From: CAYMZZ01 sp047600605
GTDB lineage: Bacteria; Bacteroidota; Bacteroidia; Chitinophagales; Chitinophagaceae
DNA: 64,000 nt
Reading direction: 5' to 3'
NCBI GenBank assembly: GCA_047600605.1
Contig: JASGKK010000001.1
Span: 124,001-188,000 of the forward strand
Below are positions 1 to 8,634 of this stretch, piece after piece. Within the stretch, counting starts at the first letter, position 1. Each line of letters begins with the position of its first letter. The notes beneath the pieces are model-generated. The model worked only from the letters and a program-made list of their open reading frames with translations, was not told where the DNA came from and did not search any database. The position numbers and the translations under genes were made by a program.

Positions 1-438
1 CAGGTAATTGAAACGTGCGATAAAGATGAGCAGTACCGTAAACATATTGTATACCATCACATGAAAGAACGACATGCCGTATACCAGGAGCAGGGCCAGC
101 AGGAGTAACACATAATTGACGACTACGGCCCACATAAGGGAAGAAAGCCGCAGGCGCGCAATAAACTCATCTTCCTGTTTTTCGCGCGAAAAAGCTACCA
201 GCATACCACCTACCAGGATCAGGACGCCTGCCAGCGTGGCCGTAAGGTTGGCTTTGGTAAATGTAAAATAGGCCGGAGGACCAAAAGGATCCTGGCTCAC
301 GATGCTGAGCACACGTGCACTCAGCCAGTTGGCTTCATAATCAGTGGCGGTAATAATAATACCTAATACAATACCGGGTACCAGCAGGCACCAGCCAACC
401 CATTTGTACCGATTGGGAAGAAGAGGATTTTTAAGCAT
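1..438 (-). CDS. Membrane protein, C-terminus beyond window
   Basis: Open on the minus strand from an ATG at 438 to the window edge, giving 146 residues without a stop. The protein starts MLKNPLLPNRYKWVGW and shows hydrophobic segments at about residues 15-29, 68-84 and 112-140, separated by a charged stretch with REKQEDEF. This looks like a small multi-pass inner-membrane protein. It resembles a Bacteroidota family of unknown function often encoded next to a small helix-turn-helix regulator (recalled, not checked). A long dyad lies just upstream of its start, so regulation by a neighbour outside the window is plausible. No function is assigned. Confidence 0.7.
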   Translation of the reverse strand, partial: MLKNPLLPNRYKWVGWCLLVPGIVLGIIITATDYEANWLSARVLSIVSQDPFGPPAYFTFTKANLTATLAGVLILVGGMLVAFSREKQEDEFIARLRLSSLMWAVVVNYVLLLLALLLVYGMSFFHVMVYNMFTVLLIFIARFNYL

Positions 439-470
439 GGCTATAAATTTCCTCAAATGTAAAGCAAACA

Positions 471-504
471 TTACATAATGTAAAAAATATTTTACTTAAT
501 GTAA
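471..504 (-). promoter_or_regulatory. Dyad operator upstream of the membrane protein
   Basis: Two arms, TTACATAATGTAA and TTACTTAATGTAA, sit around an A/T core. Each arm is nearly palindromic by itself and together they form a larger dyad. The element ends 33 bases upstream of the start codon at 438, a position suited to a repressor or activator site. The regulator is not visible in the window. Confidence 0.4.
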
Positions 505-517
505 TGTCTGTTTAACA

Positions 518-964
518 TTAATCCCATACATACCGCCAGCTACCATCTGTCTGCCGTTTCCAGACGGTATGGAAAATGCCTGTCGACTGGCTGGTATTAC
601 CAATCGAATCGGTATTGATCCACAGGTATTTACCATAAGTATATCCCATATCACCATGGGCAGAGACGGATATGAAATCGGGAGTCCAGCTTACCCGTGC
701 ATTTTTGAAGTGAGGTGCGGCATAATAATGGGCAATTCCGGCCTTGCCATAGATCAGTGAATCCTTTCCTCTTTTGATCACGGCATTGCTGTCTGCAAAA
801 TGACTGAAGGCCGCAGCAATTCCCTGCGATACGGCCATATCCGCAAAATCGGTTTCTGCCTGTCTGATTTCATTTTCCGCCTCTTTGCTATCCAGCGTTG
901 CAGGCGACTGGCAGGCCAGTAAGACCCCGGCCAGGACCGCCGGGAAAAAAAGAAGTTTTTTCAT
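518..964 (-). CDS. NTF2-like (DUF4440/SnoaL-type) lipoprotein
   Basis: A 148-residue protein. Its N-terminus MKKLLFFPAVLAGVLLACQ is a lipoprotein signal with a lipobox ending at Cys18. The mature part has the layout of the NTF2-like DUF4440/SnoaL fold: a helix with AETDFADMAVSQGI, then GKAGIAHYY, then beta strands ending in WKRQTDGSWRYVWD, the usual terminal strand of this family. Many members have no known substrate and the fold alone does not define a reaction. The ATG at 964 fits the signal peptide exactly. It appears monocistronic, between the membrane protein and the divergent methionine aminopeptidase gene. Confidence 0.75.
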   Translation of the reverse strand: MKKLLFFPAVLAGVLLACQSPATLDSKEAENEIRQAETDFADMAVSQGIAAAFSHFADSNAVIKRGKDSLIYGKAGIAHYYAAPHFKNARVSWTPDFISVSAHGDMGYTYGKYLWINTDSIGNTSQSTGIFHTVWKRQTDGSWRYVWD

Positions 965-1086
965 GGTTGGTAAAAATTGGGTAATAGTAGTACGATAAAA
1001 CTATCTATTTGTAACAACCCCGGTTCTCCCAATCTGTTCAAACGGCAATTGGATTGGATGAATCGTATACGCAAAGAACGCAAGGA

Positions 1087-1212
1087 CATTAGCACATCAG
1101 TACATTACTAAATCTGTCAGCTTTGACTGTCAATTCATTAGCGCATTAGCACATTGTTACATCCGCACATTAACTCCATCTTCAAACCTTCAAATCCTCA
1201 AATTTTCAAATC
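1087..1212. repeat. Phrase repeats AGCACATT and TCAAATC upstream of map
   Basis: About 125 bases of low-complexity phrases. First come iterations of CATTAGCACAT (1087-1113 and 1138-1172), then CTTCAAATC-like iterations (1180-1212). The same two phrase types recur, often in this order, at 16.56-16.63, 17.01-17.07, 25.1-25.55 and 31.62 kb. They end directly at the map promoter. Confidence 0.75.
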
Positions 1213-1218
1213 ATTAAC

Positions 1219-1226
1219 TACCTTTG
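1219..1226 (+). promoter_or_regulatory. Minus-7 box of map promoter
   Basis: TACCTTTG matches the Bacteroidota TAnnTTTG box perfectly. It ends 8 bases before the map start codon, implying a very short leader and supporting the ATG at 1235 over the upstream TTG. Confidence 0.7.
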
Positions 1227-1234
1227 CAGGCTAT

Positions 1235-2062
1235 ATGATAATTATTAAGACCCCGGAACAGATAGAACTGATGCGCCAGAGCGCCCTGCTGGTAAGTAAA
1301 ACGCTTACCCAAGTGGCTACGGTGCTGAAGCCGGGTATGACCAGTCTGGAACTGGATATTTTGATCGGTAATTTCGTTCGTGATCATAAGGCTATTCCTT
1401 CTTTTCTGAATTATCATGGCTACCCCTTTAATTCCTGTATATCGGTAAATGACGTGGTGGTACATGGCTTTCCCAAAAAGAAAGAGCTGGTGGAAGGTGA
1501 TATTATATCGGTGGATGTGGGCGTGATCCTGAATGGCTGGCATGGAGATCATGCCTATACATTTGCTATTGGTGATCCTGGCGAAGAAGTGCTGAAGCTG
1601 ATTGATGTCACAAAGGAATCACTTTATAAAGGTATTGAGAAAGCAGTGGCCGGCAACCGTATCGGTGATATTGCTTTTGCCATACAGGAACACACCGAGA
1701 AAAAAAATGGATATGGTGTAGTGCGTGAACTGGTAGGACATGGTCTTGGCCGCAGTATGCACGAAGACCCGCAGGTACCCAACTACGGTAAACGCGGTAG
1801 TGGGATCAAATTGAAAGAAGGGATGGTGCTGGCTATTGAGCCCATGATCAATATGGGAACAAAAGATGTCTTTACCGAAAGTGACCGCTGGACCGTACGT
1901 ACACGCGATGGTAAGCCTTCTGTTCATTTTGAACACGATGTAGCGATAGGAAAGGATCGGGGAGATATCTTATCCGATTATGCGCCTATCGAGAAAGCAG
2001 AGCAGAAGAACCCGCATCTGTTTACGAGCAAAAAAGCAAATCTTGTACAGCCCCTCTCCTGA
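1235..2062 (+). CDS. map: Type I methionine aminopeptidase
   Basis: Removes the N-terminal methionine from nascent proteins, a cytosolic dinuclear-metal enzyme. With the ATG at 1235 the protein has 275 residues, a normal length for the short type I form lacking the zinc-finger extension. All five expected metal ligands are visible: Asp94 (SVDVG), Asp105 (HGDHA), His169 (GHGLG), Glu202 (IEPM) and Glu233 (HFEHD), with the substrate-contact His77 in VVVHG. The frame stays open upstream to a TTG at 1154, but that stretch encodes only repeat DNA, and a promoter box lies between the two candidates. The stop is 20 bases before the next gene, so the two may be cotranscribed. Confidence 0.95.
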   Translation: MIIIKTPEQIELMRQSALLVSKTLTQVATVLKPGMTSLELDILIGNFVRDHKAIPSFLNYHGYPFNSCISVNDVVVHGFPKKKELVEGDIISVDVGVILNGWHGDHAYTFAIGDPGEEVLKLIDVTKESLYKGIEKAVAGNRIGDIAFAIQEHTEKKNGYGVVRELVGHGLGRSMHEDPQVPNYGKRGSGIKLKEGMVLAIEPMINMGTKDVFTESDRWTVRTRDGKPSVHFEHDVAIGKDRGDILSDYAPIEKAEQKNPHLFTSKKANLVQPLS

Positions 2063-2082
2063 GGGGTTTGTTTTATAAGCCC

Positions 2083-3303
2083 ATGCAATCAGCAGATTTT
2101 ATTATTGTAGGAGGTGGGGCAGCCGGTATCTTCTGTGCGGTCAATATGGCCCGGTTGCACCGTGACCGGCGTGTACTGGTACTGGAGAAAACCAGTAAGC
2201 TGCTCAGTAAGGTTAAGATCAGTGGTGGCGGACGCTGCAATGTAACACATGCCTGCTTTGATATTGATGAACTGAGCCGGCGGTATCCACGGGGTGGTTC
2301 ATTTGTAAAAAAGACGTTTCATCAGTTTGGTCCGGCCGATACGGTACAATGGTTTGCCGACCGTGGAGTAGCATTGAAGACAGAAGAGGATGGCCGTATG
2401 TTTCCCGTCAGCAATTCATCGCAGACCATTATCGACTGCCTGATGCAGGAAGTAAACAGGTACGGCGTGACGATTGAAATGAATGCAGATATAAAGGACC
2501 TGGCATATAGCGACGGTCATTTTACATTAGTCTCTGCTACTGGTCGCAGCTGGCAGGCGCCAGCCATCTGTATTGCCTGTGGTGGTTTTCCGAAACTCAG
2601 TCAATTTGACTGGCTGGCATCGTTGGGGCATACAATTGAGTCGCCGGTGCCTTCACTGTTTACCTTCAATATGCCGGGGCACCCCATTACGAAATTGATG
2701 GGATTGAGTGTAGAGCAGGCACGTGTACGGATAGCCGGCAGCAAGCTGGAGTCAACAGGTCCTTTACTGATCACGCACTGGGGTATGAGTGGTCCCGCTA
2801 TTCTGCGACTCAGCGCCTGGGCTGCACGTGAGCTGCATGATCGTCAGTATAATTTTTCCATTACGGTCAACTGGCTGCCGGCACATCACGAAGAGAGTCT
2901 GCGCACACTTTTTCAGCAATACCGGCAGCAGGTACCTGCTCAGAAAATCAGTAACCGCAATCAACTGGGGTTGCCACATCGCCTTTGGGAATACCTGGTG
3001 CAGGAAAGTCATATTTCACCGGAGAGACGCTGGGCCGATCTCAGCAGCAAAGAGCAAAATCAACTGATACGTAATTGCTGTCATCATACGTTTGACATAA
3101 AAGGAAAAACAACTTTCAAAGATGAATTTGTAACGGCTGGCGGTATCCGCTTAAATGAAATTGATCATCGTACACTGATGAGCCGCAAACACCCCGGCCT
3201 CTACTTTGCCGGCGAAATACTGGATGTGGATGGTATTACAGGAGGGTATAATTTTCAACACGCGTGGACGAGCGGGATGATTGTAGCGAAGAATACGATT
3301 TGA
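2083..3303 (+). CDS. YhiN/HI0933-family FAD-dependent oxidoreductase
   Basis: A 406-residue flavoprotein starting MQSADFIIVGGGAAGIF, a Rossmann GxGxxG dinucleotide motif at the extreme N-terminus. KVKISGGGRCNVTH follows at about residue 50, the signature of the HI0933/YhiN family. The C-terminal PGLYFAGEILDVDGITGGYNFQHAWTSG segment is the second conserved FAD-binding block. Members are sometimes annotated as aminoacetone oxidases, but the physiological substrate is unsettled. The start at 2083 follows map by 20 bases. The TTG at 2068 would add only five residues. The stop codon TGA falls inside the left-hand repeat phrase at 3299-3341. Confidence 0.88.
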   Translation: MQSADFIIVGGGAAGIFCAVNMARLHRDRRVLVLEKTSKLLSKVKISGGGRCNVTHACFDIDELSRRYPRGGSFVKKTFHQFGPADTVQWFADRGVALKTEEDGRMFPVSNSSQTIIDCLMQEVNRYGVTIEMNADIKDLAYSDGHFTLVSATGRSWQAPAICIACGGFPKLSQFDWLASLGHTIESPVPSLFTFNMPGHPITKLMGLSVEQARVRIAGSKLESTGPLLITHWGMSGPAILRLSAWAARELHDRQYNFSITVNWLPAHHEESLRTLFQQYRQQVPAQKISNRNQLGLPHRLWEYLVQESHISPERRWADLSSKEQNQLIRNCCHHTFDIKGKTTFKDEFVTAGGIRLNEIDHRTLMSRKHPGLYFAGEILDVDGITGGYNFQHAWTSGMIVAKNTI

Positions 3304-3304
3304 A

Positions 3305-3461
3305 GATTTGAAGATTTGGTGATTTGAAGATTTGAAGATGGAAGAATAATGTGTGGGACTATCATGGAATTTGTCTTTAATCATTTCGCCTTCCACCTAA
3401 AACTTCAAACTTATTACTCATAACTCATTTTCAAATCTTCAAATCACCAAATCTTCAAATC
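3305..3461. repeat. Perfect 31-bp inverted repeat between convergent genes
   Basis: Left arm 3305-3335 and right arm 3431-3461 are exact reverse complements, built from GATTTGAAG phrases, around a 95-base spacer. Further phrase copies extend the left arm on both sides, including over 3299-3303. The stop codons of both converging genes lie within the phrase DNA. The structure may serve as a bidirectional terminator. Confidence 0.85.
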
Positions 3462-4420
3462 TGTTTATTAGTTGCCATCGCTGCTTTCGCACACAGGGGC
3501 AGAAGGATCAGAAGCAGCAACGACCACATGCTTCCGGTAATGATATAACCGGTTGCTGTAAGCAGAATCAGGTAAAAAGGGTATAAAGCCAGCAGGAGTG
3601 CCAGCAGAATAGAATCATAATGATCGTTATGTGCAGCTTTTTTGCGTGTAAAATAACGGATAGGCCAGTAGAGCGGGAGATGAGTAATGAGACCGATTAT
3701 GGCTGGTATGAAAAGCGCAGCACGCAATACTGGTGAAAGTGGTACGGTCAGCAGTGACTGTTGTTGTTGCCGGTCCTGTTTATCTATTTCCCATACCAGT
3801 TGTTCCAGTTGTTGCCGCAGTTGCTGGTTGAAGGCCTGTAGCCGCAAGCCCTCTGTAGCATGTTTCTCCAGGTCATCCTGTCCGAAAGGAGTGCCCAGGT
3901 TGATCCAGATATTTTTTCCAAAGCGAACAAAAGAGCTATAGTTGATACCAATTGGTAGTATCTGCAGGGGTATTTGCTGTTCCCAGCTGCTGCAGGCCAG
4001 TCGGGCTGTGCCTTTGCGCAGGGGGCGCAGATGCCATTCGTTGATACATTTCCCTTCACTGAAAATAAGGACCAATTCTTTTTTACGGAAAAGGTCGAGG
4101 CAGGCACCAAAGGTTTCATAATTCGTACTCAGGTTTTCCACCCCTTCGCTGACCCGGTATACGGGCAGGATACGGATGGCATGCAGCAGGCGGCGGATAA
4201 AAGGGCTGACAAATACATCACCACGTGCCAGCGACCAGACGGGTTTTGAAAAAAGGGTATCCAGGATAATGGCATCGAGAAAGGAGTTGGGGTGATTGGC
4301 GGCCAGCAACAGGGGGCCGTTGTGCCGAAGCAGTTCGGGGCGGTTTACAGTCAGTTTCCGGCAGAATAGTAAGAGAGCCAGTCGGATATAAATTTTCAGG
4401 GCGGCGTACAGCAAATCCAA
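3455..4420 (-). CDS. PlsC-like lysophospholipid acyltransferase, membrane-bound
   Basis: A 321-residue protein with the acyltransferase NHx4D motif as NHPNSFLD (residues 42-49) and the second block FSEGKC (about 120-124), in which SEG replaces the common PEG. These are the catalytic His/Asp dyad and phosphate-binding motifs of glycerolipid acyltransferases. After the catalytic domain come three to four hydrophobic helices (about 225-315) that would anchor it in the inner membrane. The start is uncertain: the frame begins at TTG (4420), with no in-frame ATG close upstream. The last codons, Ile and TGA, lie inside the repeat arm at 3431-3461. Likely role: phospholipid or aminolipid acylation. 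Confidence 0.8.
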   Translation of the reverse strand: MDLLYAALKIYIRLALLLFCRKLTVNRPELLRHNGPLLLAANHPNSFLDAIILDTLFSKPVWSLARGDVFVSPFIRRLLHAIRILPVYRVSEGVENLSTNYETFGACLDLFRKKELVLIFSEGKCINEWHLRPLRKGTARLACSSWEQQIPLQILPIGINYSSFVRFGKNIWINLGTPFGQDDLEKHATEGLRLQAFNQQLRQQLEQLVWEIDKQDRQQQQSLLTVPLSPVLRAALFIPAIIGLITHLPLYWPIRYFTRKKAAHNDHYDSILLALLLALYPFYLILLTATGYIITGSMWSLLLLILLPLCAKAAMATNKQI

Positions 4421-4443
4421 ATTTTGGTGAATATAAGCAAGTA

Positions 4444-4609
4444 TAAAGAGTTTAAAGGGTTTAAAGGTTTAAAGAGGACTGGCTTTCAGCCTGCGAATAG
4501 GAGGCAAGATCACTCTATAAAAATATTTCTAAATAAATGATAATCAATGCTATGTATCTGTTCCTTTATCAGCACACCCTTTAAACCTTTAAACCCTTTA
4601 AACTCTTTA
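4444..4609. repeat. Perfect 31-bp inverted repeat upstream of rpsA
   Basis: Left arm 4444-4474 and right arm 4579-4609 are exact reverse complements made of GTTTAAAGG phrases, separated by a 104-base spacer. Arm length equals that of the TTTGAAG pair at 3305-3461, although the phrase is different. The right arm ends 30 bases before the rpsA promoter box. Confidence 0.85.
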
Positions 4610-4638
4610 AACCTTAGACCTTTTCCCTCAATTTGTCG

Positions 4639-4646
4639 TATCTTTG
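4639..4646 (+). promoter_or_regulatory. Minus-7 box of rpsA promoter
   Basis: TATCTTTG, a perfect TAnnTTTG box followed by CA, 32 bases upstream of the rpsA ATG. Confidence 0.7.
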
Positions 4647-4678
4647 CAGCCCCGATATAAAACCTTCGGGATTTTATC

Positions 4679-6589
4679 ATGTTTGAAAATCTGATTCAAA
4701 AACACTTAAACGCTGATGCCCAGGAGCCGGCTGCTGCCAATGCAGATGCCGCTACAGCGACACCAAATGCACCTGCGCAACCCGTGGCTACTGCCCACGA
4801 CGATTTTGACTGGAGTGTAGATAGACGTAATGTTATCTCTTACACCAAAGAAGAAAGAGAGAAGTATGATAGTGTGTATGACAACACATTCGTGCAGCTC
4901 AATGATGGCCAGCTGATGTTTGGTACTATCGTAGGTCTTACGAAGACTGATGTGGTATTGAATATCGGTTTCAAAAGCGATGGTCTTATTTCCCTGAATG
5001 AATTCCGTGACATCCCCGGTTTGAAAGTAGGTGATGAAGTGGAAGTAATGGTAGTGGAAAAAGAGGACCGCGATGGTCACCTGAACCTCAGCCGCAAACA
5101 AGCCCGTATCACACGTGCCTGGGAGCGTATTGTGGAAGTACACAAAACCGGCGAAGTTATTACTGGTACTGTTACCTCTAAAACGAAAGGCGGTCTGATC
5201 GTTGATGTATTTGGTATGGAAACCTTCCTGCCCGGTTCACAGATCGATGTGAAACCTGTTACAGATTACGACCAGTTCGTAAATAAGACTATGGAGTTCA
5301 AAGTGGTGAAGATCAACGAAACCATCAAGAACGCTGTAGTATCTCACAAAGCCCTTATCGAAAGCGATATCGAAGCACAACGTGCCGAGATCATGAGCAA
5401 ACTCGAAAAAGGCCAGGTACTGGAAGGTACTGTGAAGAACATTACCGATTTCGGTGCCTTTATGGATCTGGGTGGTCTGGATGGTCTCCTCTATATCACC
5501 GATATCTCATGGGGTCGTATCTCTCACCCAAGCGAGGTGCTGAAGATGGATCAGAAGGTGAATGTGGTAGTTCTCGATTTCGACGACGAGAAAAAACGCA
5601 TCAGCCTTGGTCTGAAACAACTGACTCCTCACCCCTGGGATGTGCTGCCTGAAACAATTGCCGAAGGCAATGTAGTGAAAGGTAAAGTAGTGAACATTGA
5701 AGACTACGGTGCATTCCTCGAAATCATGCCTGGTGTGGAAGGTCTGGTTCACGTTAGTGAAATTACCTGGGCCAATACTCCCATCAACGCCAAAGAGTTC
5801 TTCAAACTGGGCGATGAGCATGAAGCCAAGATCGTTACCCTGGATAAGGCCAGCCGTAAGATGAGCCTTTCTATCAAGCAACTGTCGCCTGATCCCTGGA
5901 ACGATATCGAAACCAAGTTTGCTGAAGGCAGCCGTCATACCGGTCTGGTTAAAAACATCACCAACTATGGTGTGTTTGTAGAACTGGCTCCCGGCATTGG
6001 TGGTATGATCCATATCAGCGACCTGAGCTGGCTCAAACGTTTCAATCACCCCAGTGAATACACCAAGGTTGGTTCCAACATTGATGTAGTGATCATGGGT
6101 ATTGATAAAGAAAACCGCAAACTCCAGCTGGGACACAAACAACTGGAAGAAGATCCCTGGAATACCCTGCAGGATACCTTTGCTATCGGCAGCCTGCATG
6201 AAGGTACAGTGATCAAGCGCGACGATAAAGGCGCTGTGGTTCAACTGCCTTACGGTCTCGAAGGCTTTGCTCCCAACCGTCACCTTAACAAGGAAGATGG
6301 CAAGAGCATTGGTGCTGACGAAACTGCTCAGTTCATGGTAATCGAGTTTGACCGCAACGAAAAACGTATCGTTCTTTCACACAGCCGTATCTGGGAACAA
6401 GGCCAGATAGAAGAAAAAGAAGCTGCGAAGAAAGAAGCACGTTCTGAAGCGGAAAAAACCAAGAAAGCCGTGAAGAATATCCAGAATAAGGTCGAAAAAG
6501 CTACCCTGGGCGACCTGGGTGTGCTGGCTGACCTTAAGAAAAAACTGGAGAGCGGTGATGCCGGTAACGAAGAAGCAAAATCTGAATAA
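4679..6589 (+). CDS. rpsA: 30S ribosomal protein S1
   Basis: A 636-residue protein with six S1 RNA-binding repeats. Typical repeat signatures are GTVKNITDFGAFMDLGGLDGLLYITDISW (about residues 250-280), GKVVNIEDYGAFLEIMPGVEGLVHVSEITW and GLVKNITNYGVFVELAPGIGGMIHISDLSW, each followed by a KISLGLKQL-like end. The N-terminus carries an Ala-rich linker (about 14-38) and the C-terminus a charged helical tail rich in Glu, Lys and Ala, both usual for Bacteroidota S1. It delivers mRNA to the 30S subunit in the cytosol. A strong promoter box precedes it and a clear intrinsic terminator follows, so it is probably monocistronic. Confidence 0.96.
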   Translation: MFENLIQKHLNADAQEPAAANADAATATPNAPAQPVATAHDDFDWSVDRRNVISYTKEEREKYDSVYDNTFVQLNDGQLMFGTIVGLTKTDVVLNIGFKSDGLISLNEFRDIPGLKVGDEVEVMVVEKEDRDGHLNLSRKQARITRAWERIVEVHKTGEVITGTVTSKTKGGLIVDVFGMETFLPGSQIDVKPVTDYDQFVNKTMEFKVVKINETIKNAVVSHKALIESDIEAQRAEIMSKLEKGQVLEGTVKNITDFGAFMDLGGLDGLLYITDISWGRISHPSEVLKMDQKVNVVVLDFDDEKKRISLGLKQLTPHPWDVLPETIAEGNVVKGKVVNIEDYGAFLEIMPGVEGLVHVSEITWANTPINAKEFFKLGDEHEAKIVTLDKASRKMSLSIKQLSPDPWNDIETKFAEGSRHTGLVKNITNYGVFVELAPGIGGMIHISDLSWLKRFNHPSEYTKVGSNIDVVIMGIDKENRKLQLGHKQLEEDPWNTLQDTFAIGSLHEGTVIKRDDKGAVVQLPYGLEGFAPNRHLNKEDGKSIGADETAQFMVIEFDRNEKRIVLSHSRIWEQGQIEEKEAAKKEARSEAEKTKKAVKNIQNKVEKATLGDLGVLADLKKKLESGDAGNEEAKSE

Positions 6590-6613
6590 GATCTGCTGAT
6601 CCGTATAAATTTA

Positions 6614-6641
6614 AACTGCCCGCATTGCGGGCAGTTTTTTT
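6614..6641 (+). terminator. rpsA intrinsic terminator
   Basis: Stem CTGCCCGC/GCGGGCAG with a three-base loop, extended by AA/TT, followed by seven T. It starts 25 bases after the rpsA stop. Confidence 0.9.
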
Positions 6642-6673
6642 ATACATATAGTCCATAACCAGTAGGTAAATCC

Positions 6674-6681
6674 TAATTTTG
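6674..6681 (+). promoter_or_regulatory. Minus-7 box of acyltransferase promoter
   Basis: TAATTTTG, a perfect TAnnTTTG box 27 bases before the ATG at 6708. Confidence 0.6.
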
Positions 6682-6707
6682 AACGGAGGGATTTCTAAAA
6701 CAACTGT

Positions 6708-7490
6708 ATGGGGGCATTTACAGAGCGATTAAAGAATGTAAAGCTGGTGCGCAAGTTCGTTTATCTGATTGTCGGACTGGCCTCCTATCCGGGCCTGGCC
6801 ATTGTCAATAAATTACGTATCTCCGGCACAGAGCATATCCGCGATCTTCCCAAAAGCAATGTTCTTTTTGTAAGCAACCACCAAACCTATTTTGCGGACG
6901 TGATCACTTTTCTGCACATCTTCTGTGCAGTGAAATGGCGGAAACAAAACCGGCTGGGCTTGCCCTATTATTTTCTCAATCCATTTACCCGGGTCAATTA
7001 TGTGGCGGCAGAGCAGACGATGAAAGGCAGCTGGATCAGCCGTTTCTTTACACTGGCCGGCGCGCTGACCGTTCGCCGTACCTGGAACAGTTCTGCCAAT
7101 GAAACCCGTAAAGGTCTTGACCCTTCCGATACCCGCAAGATTACCAGGGCACTGGATAACAACTGGGTGATCACTTTTCCGCAGGGTACCACGAAACCGT
7201 TTGCGCCGGGGCGCAAGGGTACGGCTCTTATCATCAAACAAAACAAGCCAATTGTGATACCCGTAGTGATCAATGGCTTCTGGCGGGCTTTTGATAAAAA
7301 AGGGCTTCGGTTCCGTAAAAAAGGAGTGACACTTACCGTACGCTTTAAAGAGCCACTTGTCATTGATTATGATGCACCTACCGAAAAGATCCTGGAGCAG
7401 TTAATGGATGCTATTGAACAGAGCAAGTCCTATATGCTTAAAGGGGCCCACCACCGGATGCAGCAGGATAAGGTAGGAGGTGAAGGGTAA
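6708..7490 (+). CDS. 1-acylglycerol-3-phosphate acyltransferase family protein
   Basis: A 260-residue PlsC-type acyltransferase. The NHx4D catalytic motif is NHQTYFAD (57-64) and the glycerophosphate-binding block is FPQGT (157-161), where Gln replaces the usual Glu. A hydrophobic helix at about 17-33 probably anchors it to the inner membrane. It is soluble-domain-only after that, unlike the enzyme at 3455-4420, so the two are different subfamilies. Likely role: transfer of an acyl chain to a lysophospholipid. It stands alone between the rpsA terminator and the LacI gene. Confidence 0.83.
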   Translation: MGAFTERLKNVKLVRKFVYLIVGLASYPGLAIVNKLRISGTEHIRDLPKSNVLFVSNHQTYFADVITFLHIFCAVKWRKQNRLGLPYYFLNPFTRVNYVAAEQTMKGSWISRFFTLAGALTVRRTWNSSANETRKGLDPSDTRKITRALDNNWVITFPQGTTKPFAPGRKGTALIIKQNKPIVIPVVINGFWRAFDKKGLRFRKKGVTLTVRFKEPLVIDYDAPTEKILEQLMDAIEQSKSYMLKGAHHRMQQDKVGGEG

Positions 7491-7599
7491 AGGCGATAAG
7501 GAGAGTCTATTTATTTTAATAAGTCCCAAAATGAAATAGGGATGCTATTTCTGTGATTTTTGCAGTAAAACGCAGTAATTTCCGTTCTTTGTTTCAGCT

Positions 7600-8634
7600 A
7601 TGAGTCAGAAGCCTGCCACTATTAAAGAGATTGCCAAGCGCCTCAATGTATCGGTGTCGACCGTGTCGCGTGCGTTACACAACCATCCGAGCATTGGATT
7701 GCGTACCAAAATGCAGGTACAGAAACTGGCCGAAGAGTTGAATTATGAACCCAATCAGGCCGCTATTTCTTTCAAACAGGGGAAGACATTTACTATTGGC
7801 GTAATACTGCCCAACCTGGGCGAAGAGTTTTTTTCTATTGCTATCAATGGTATTGAAGAAATAGCCATCAAAAATAATTATACCGTACTCATCGGTCAGT
7901 CGCATGATGACAGTGAGCGCGAAAAACAGGTACTGGATACCATGCGCCGTCACCGGGTAGATGGTATTCTTATATCGCTTTCCAAAAACACCGATAGCCT
8001 GGAGCATTTTGAACAACTGGGCAAATACAATATTCCCGTAGTATTTTTTGACCGGGTGCCCGACTCTCCTGATATGTATTCGGTAAGCTGCGATCTGCGG
8101 CAAAGTTCCGTACAACTGGTCAACTGGCTGGTAAGCCATGGACATAAAGCTATCGGGTTTATCAAAGGACCCGAAAAGATCATCCCATCGCAGGAGCGGC
8201 TGAATGGTTATTATGAAGGGCTGAAAAAAAATAATCTGCCTGTAGACGAGGCCTATGTGGTGCATACCGACCTGGGTAAGGAGCAAACCTGGGTGGCAAT
8301 GGAAAAACTATTTGCCCTGAAGAAAAAGCCCACCGCCATCATTGCCTTTAATGATTATGTGGCACTCGATGCTATCAAATATGCGCGCAGCAAAGGTCTG
8401 CGTATCAATAAGGATATTTCATTTGTCAGTTATGCCAATCTGCCTGTCACCAGCTATCTCGATGAACCACCTGTAGCTTCGGTAGAGCAATTTCCTTACG
8501 AGCAGGCTTCCCGTGCTACAGAAATGCTGCTGCACCTTATTCATCATCGCGAAGAAGAGTTACCGGAAAAGAAAGTGGTTATGCAAAGCCAGGTGATTGT
8601 GAATGAAGATCGCGAAGGCGGTGACGCGTTGTAG
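7600..8634 (+). CDS. LacI-family transcriptional regulator
   Basis: A 344-residue repressor. The N-terminal helix-turn-helix TIKEIAKRLNVSVSTVSRALHNHPSIG (about 7-33) and hinge NYEPNQAA are textbook LacI/GalR. The rest is a periplasmic-binding-protein-like sensor domain (FTIGVILPNLGEEFFSIAINGIEE, then IAFNDYVALDAIKYARSKGL). The family binds a palindromic operator and releases it on binding a sugar or nucleoside. No sugar genes lie next to it here, so the regulon is probably elsewhere. Upstream genes are on the same strand but the gap of about 110 bases suggests its own promoter. Confidence 0.93.
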   Translation: MSQKPATIKEIAKRLNVSVSTVSRALHNHPSIGLRTKMQVQKLAEELNYEPNQAAISFKQGKTFTIGVILPNLGEEFFSIAINGIEEIAIKNNYTVLIGQSHDDSEREKQVLDTMRRHRVDGILISLSKNTDSLEHFEQLGKYNIPVVFFDRVPDSPDMYSVSCDLRQSSVQLVNWLVSHGHKAIGFIKGPEKIIPSQERLNGYYEGLKKNNLPVDEAYVVHTDLGKEQTWVAMEKLFALKKKPTAIIAFNDYVALDAIKYARSKGLRINKDISFVSYANLPVTSYLDEPPVASVEQFPYEQASRATEMLLHLIHHREEELPEKKVVMQSQVIVNEDREGGDAL

